64,000 nucleotides of DNA, from positions 62,001 through 126,000 of the forward strand of contig NZ_JACVVE010000006.1 in NCBI RefSeq assembly GCF_016648105.1, given 5' to 3'. Origin of the DNA: Pseudomonas sp. S31 (lineage in GTDB: Bacteria; Pseudomonadota; Gammaproteobacteria; Pseudomonadales; Pseudomonadaceae). The position numbers were made by a program, and so were the translations under genes. Positions 63,036 to 64,000 of the stretch are shown piece after piece; position 1 is the stretch's first letter; each line of letters starts with the position of its first letter. The notes under the pieces are model-generated. The model ran no database searches. It was not told where the DNA came from and saw only the letters and a list, made by a program, of their open reading frames with translations.

Positions 63036-64000
63036 TCACTGGCCGGCTTGCGCGGTTTGCGCAGGCACGGCGAAGTTGTTGCGTTTGCACAGCTTGGCCT
63101 CGACCTTCTGGGTGCCGTTTTCCGGCCCCTGGATCTCGAGTGCCAGCAGGTTCTGGCTGGCCCAGTCTTCGTCCTCGCGCATCTGGAAGACGAAACGGCC
63201 GTCCGTGTCGGAGGTCTCCGGTTTTTCCAGCTTGATGTCCTCGTGGCGGCCGTTGAGGTACCAGAGGGTGGCTTGCAGGACTTTCACCGAAGGGTCTTCG
63301 TACTTGATGTCCATCTGCAGGTTGCGGTTGATCAGCTGCTTCACCACGCCGCCCTTGCCGTTGACCATCAGTTCGTTCTTGCCGGGCTTGAGCGTGGTGC
63401 TGGCGCTCATCACTGCCGGGCGGGCGTCACAGCCGTCGTCGAGCAGGGCGAGGATCTGCCGCCAGATGGTTTCCTGGTCCAGGCGGTACAGCGGCGAGAA
63501 TTCCCAGATGAGGATCTTCGGCGGGTGGTTCTGGAACTCCTCGCTGCCCAGGTACTGGATCATCGAGCCTTCCAGGCCGCCACCGGGGAAGGCGACGTTG
63601 AGCACGTCGGCGCCGATGTACTGCTCGAGGAAGCCGGAGAAGTTGTAGTTCTTGCCGCTGTGGCTAGTGCCCACCAGGGTGATCTCGGCATTGCCCGAGT
63701 CGCCGAACAGGTCGTCGCCGCTGGCCTCGCCGCCGGCTGCCGCTTTCGGCTCGGTGGCGAACTGGTCCATGTACTGGATCGCGTAGCGGGTGTTGCACAG
63801 TTGCCCGGCCACGTTGTGCAGGGTGCCGGTCTTGCCCATGCGACCAGACTTGTGGGTTTCGAACTCCTTGCGCGGGATGCCTTCGAACGCCGGCATCTGG
63901 TGCACGGTATCGGCCACGATCTTGGCCGCGCGCTCGGCGCCATATGGGGTCCAGTGCTGGTCGCCGCGGAAGTAGAAGTCCTTGCCCTGGTCGGCGGCGG
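63036..64000 (-). CDS. algX: AlgX, alginate acetyltransferase, 5' part beyond the right edge
   Basis: About 321 C-terminal residues of roughly 475 are visible. The frame is open to the edge, so the true start is outside the window. Catalytic SGNH-type motif: [20 protein letters not shown] supplies Asp and His, and [15 protein letters not shown] supplies Ser. The rest, a carbohydrate-binding beta domain, ends before the Ala/Gln-rich tail. It O-acetylates alginate in the periplasm. The order X-L-I-J-F-A is that of the classical alg operon. Confidence 0.95.
   Translation of the reverse strand, partial: AADQGKDFYFRGDQHWTPYGAERAAKIVADTVHQMPAFEGIPRKEFETHKSGRMGKTGTLHNVAGQLCNTRYAIQYMDQFATEPKAAAGGEASGDDLFGDSGNAEITLVGTSHSGKNYNFSGFLEQYIGADVLNVAFPGGGLEGSMIQYLGSEEFQNHPPKILIWEFSPLYRLDQETIWRQILALLDDGCDARPAVMSASTTLKPGKNELMVNGKGGVVKQLINRNLQMDIKYEDPSVKVLQATLWYLNGRHEDIKLEKPETSDTDGRFVFQMREDEDWASQNLLALEIQGPENGTQKVEAKLCKRNNFAVPAQTAQAGQ

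Overview
The window looks like chromosome of a high-GC Pseudomonas of the P. putida group. The evidence is an hmgR/hmgABC homogentisate cluster, a short LOV photoreceptor very like the PpSB1 type, FabV, an algX-L-I-J-F-A alginate block, two FecI/FecR/TonB-receptor sets, and repeated inverted pairs of the roughly 35-bp P. putida REP element. All family calls are by eye; no search was run.

Layout. 1-2.2 kb: the end of an ArsB arsenite pump, then an Abi_2/AbiF-type HEPN gene with a structured leader that may be the associated non-coding RNA. 2.3-4.2 kb: a small unknown gene, a strong terminator and a HEAT-repeat gene whose start is frameshifted. 4.4-8.6 kb: a Fur-box-preceded FecI/FecR pair and a TonB-dependent receptor. 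8.6-12.2 kb: an ACR3-like carrier, a methylene-THF reductase-like protein and, divergently, a shortened MetE remnant. 12.3-16.8 kb: thiolase, FabV, a GNAT acetyltransferase and an alpha/beta hydrolase. 16.8-20.9 kb: folM-DUF1244-HopJ, then a MerR/LitR regulator with a degenerate B12 motif, a PilZ protein, a short LOV protein and a flavodoxin. This looks like a light-response neighbourhood. 21.1-28.3 kb: a hydrolase with an Asp nucleophile, hmgR, hmgABC, a SirB1-like protein and a Leu/Phe dehydrogenase. 28.4-30.1 kb: LexA-controlled yebG, psiE, a DUF3509 gene and a short HPF.

30.3-36.8 kb is a second iron locus. DUF3649, PepSY, DUF3325, FecI and FecR genes run as a tightly packed operon behind a Fur-like box, followed by a second siderophore receptor. 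36.8-38.7 kb: an AraC regulator and a DMT exporter. 38.8-41.8 kb: a three-gene gtr cassette for O-antigen glucosylation. From 41.8 kb: a 2-hydroxyacid dehydrogenase, a LysR regulator and an AaeB-like efflux operon (outer-membrane factor, FUSC, DUF1656, HlyD), then UspA, a second LysR, an EmrAB-type pump with its own outer-membrane factor, a truncated SDR, an intact SDR and a small membrane protein. 56.9-64 kb: the distal alginate operon on the minus strand, with algX cut by the right edge.

The most interesting points are the HEPN/AbiF gene with its leader, the LOV-PilZ-MerR-folM neighbourhood with candidate operators, the gtr cassette at a probable synteny break, the MetE fragment, and eight REP pairs, one of them in inverted orientation inside the alg operon.
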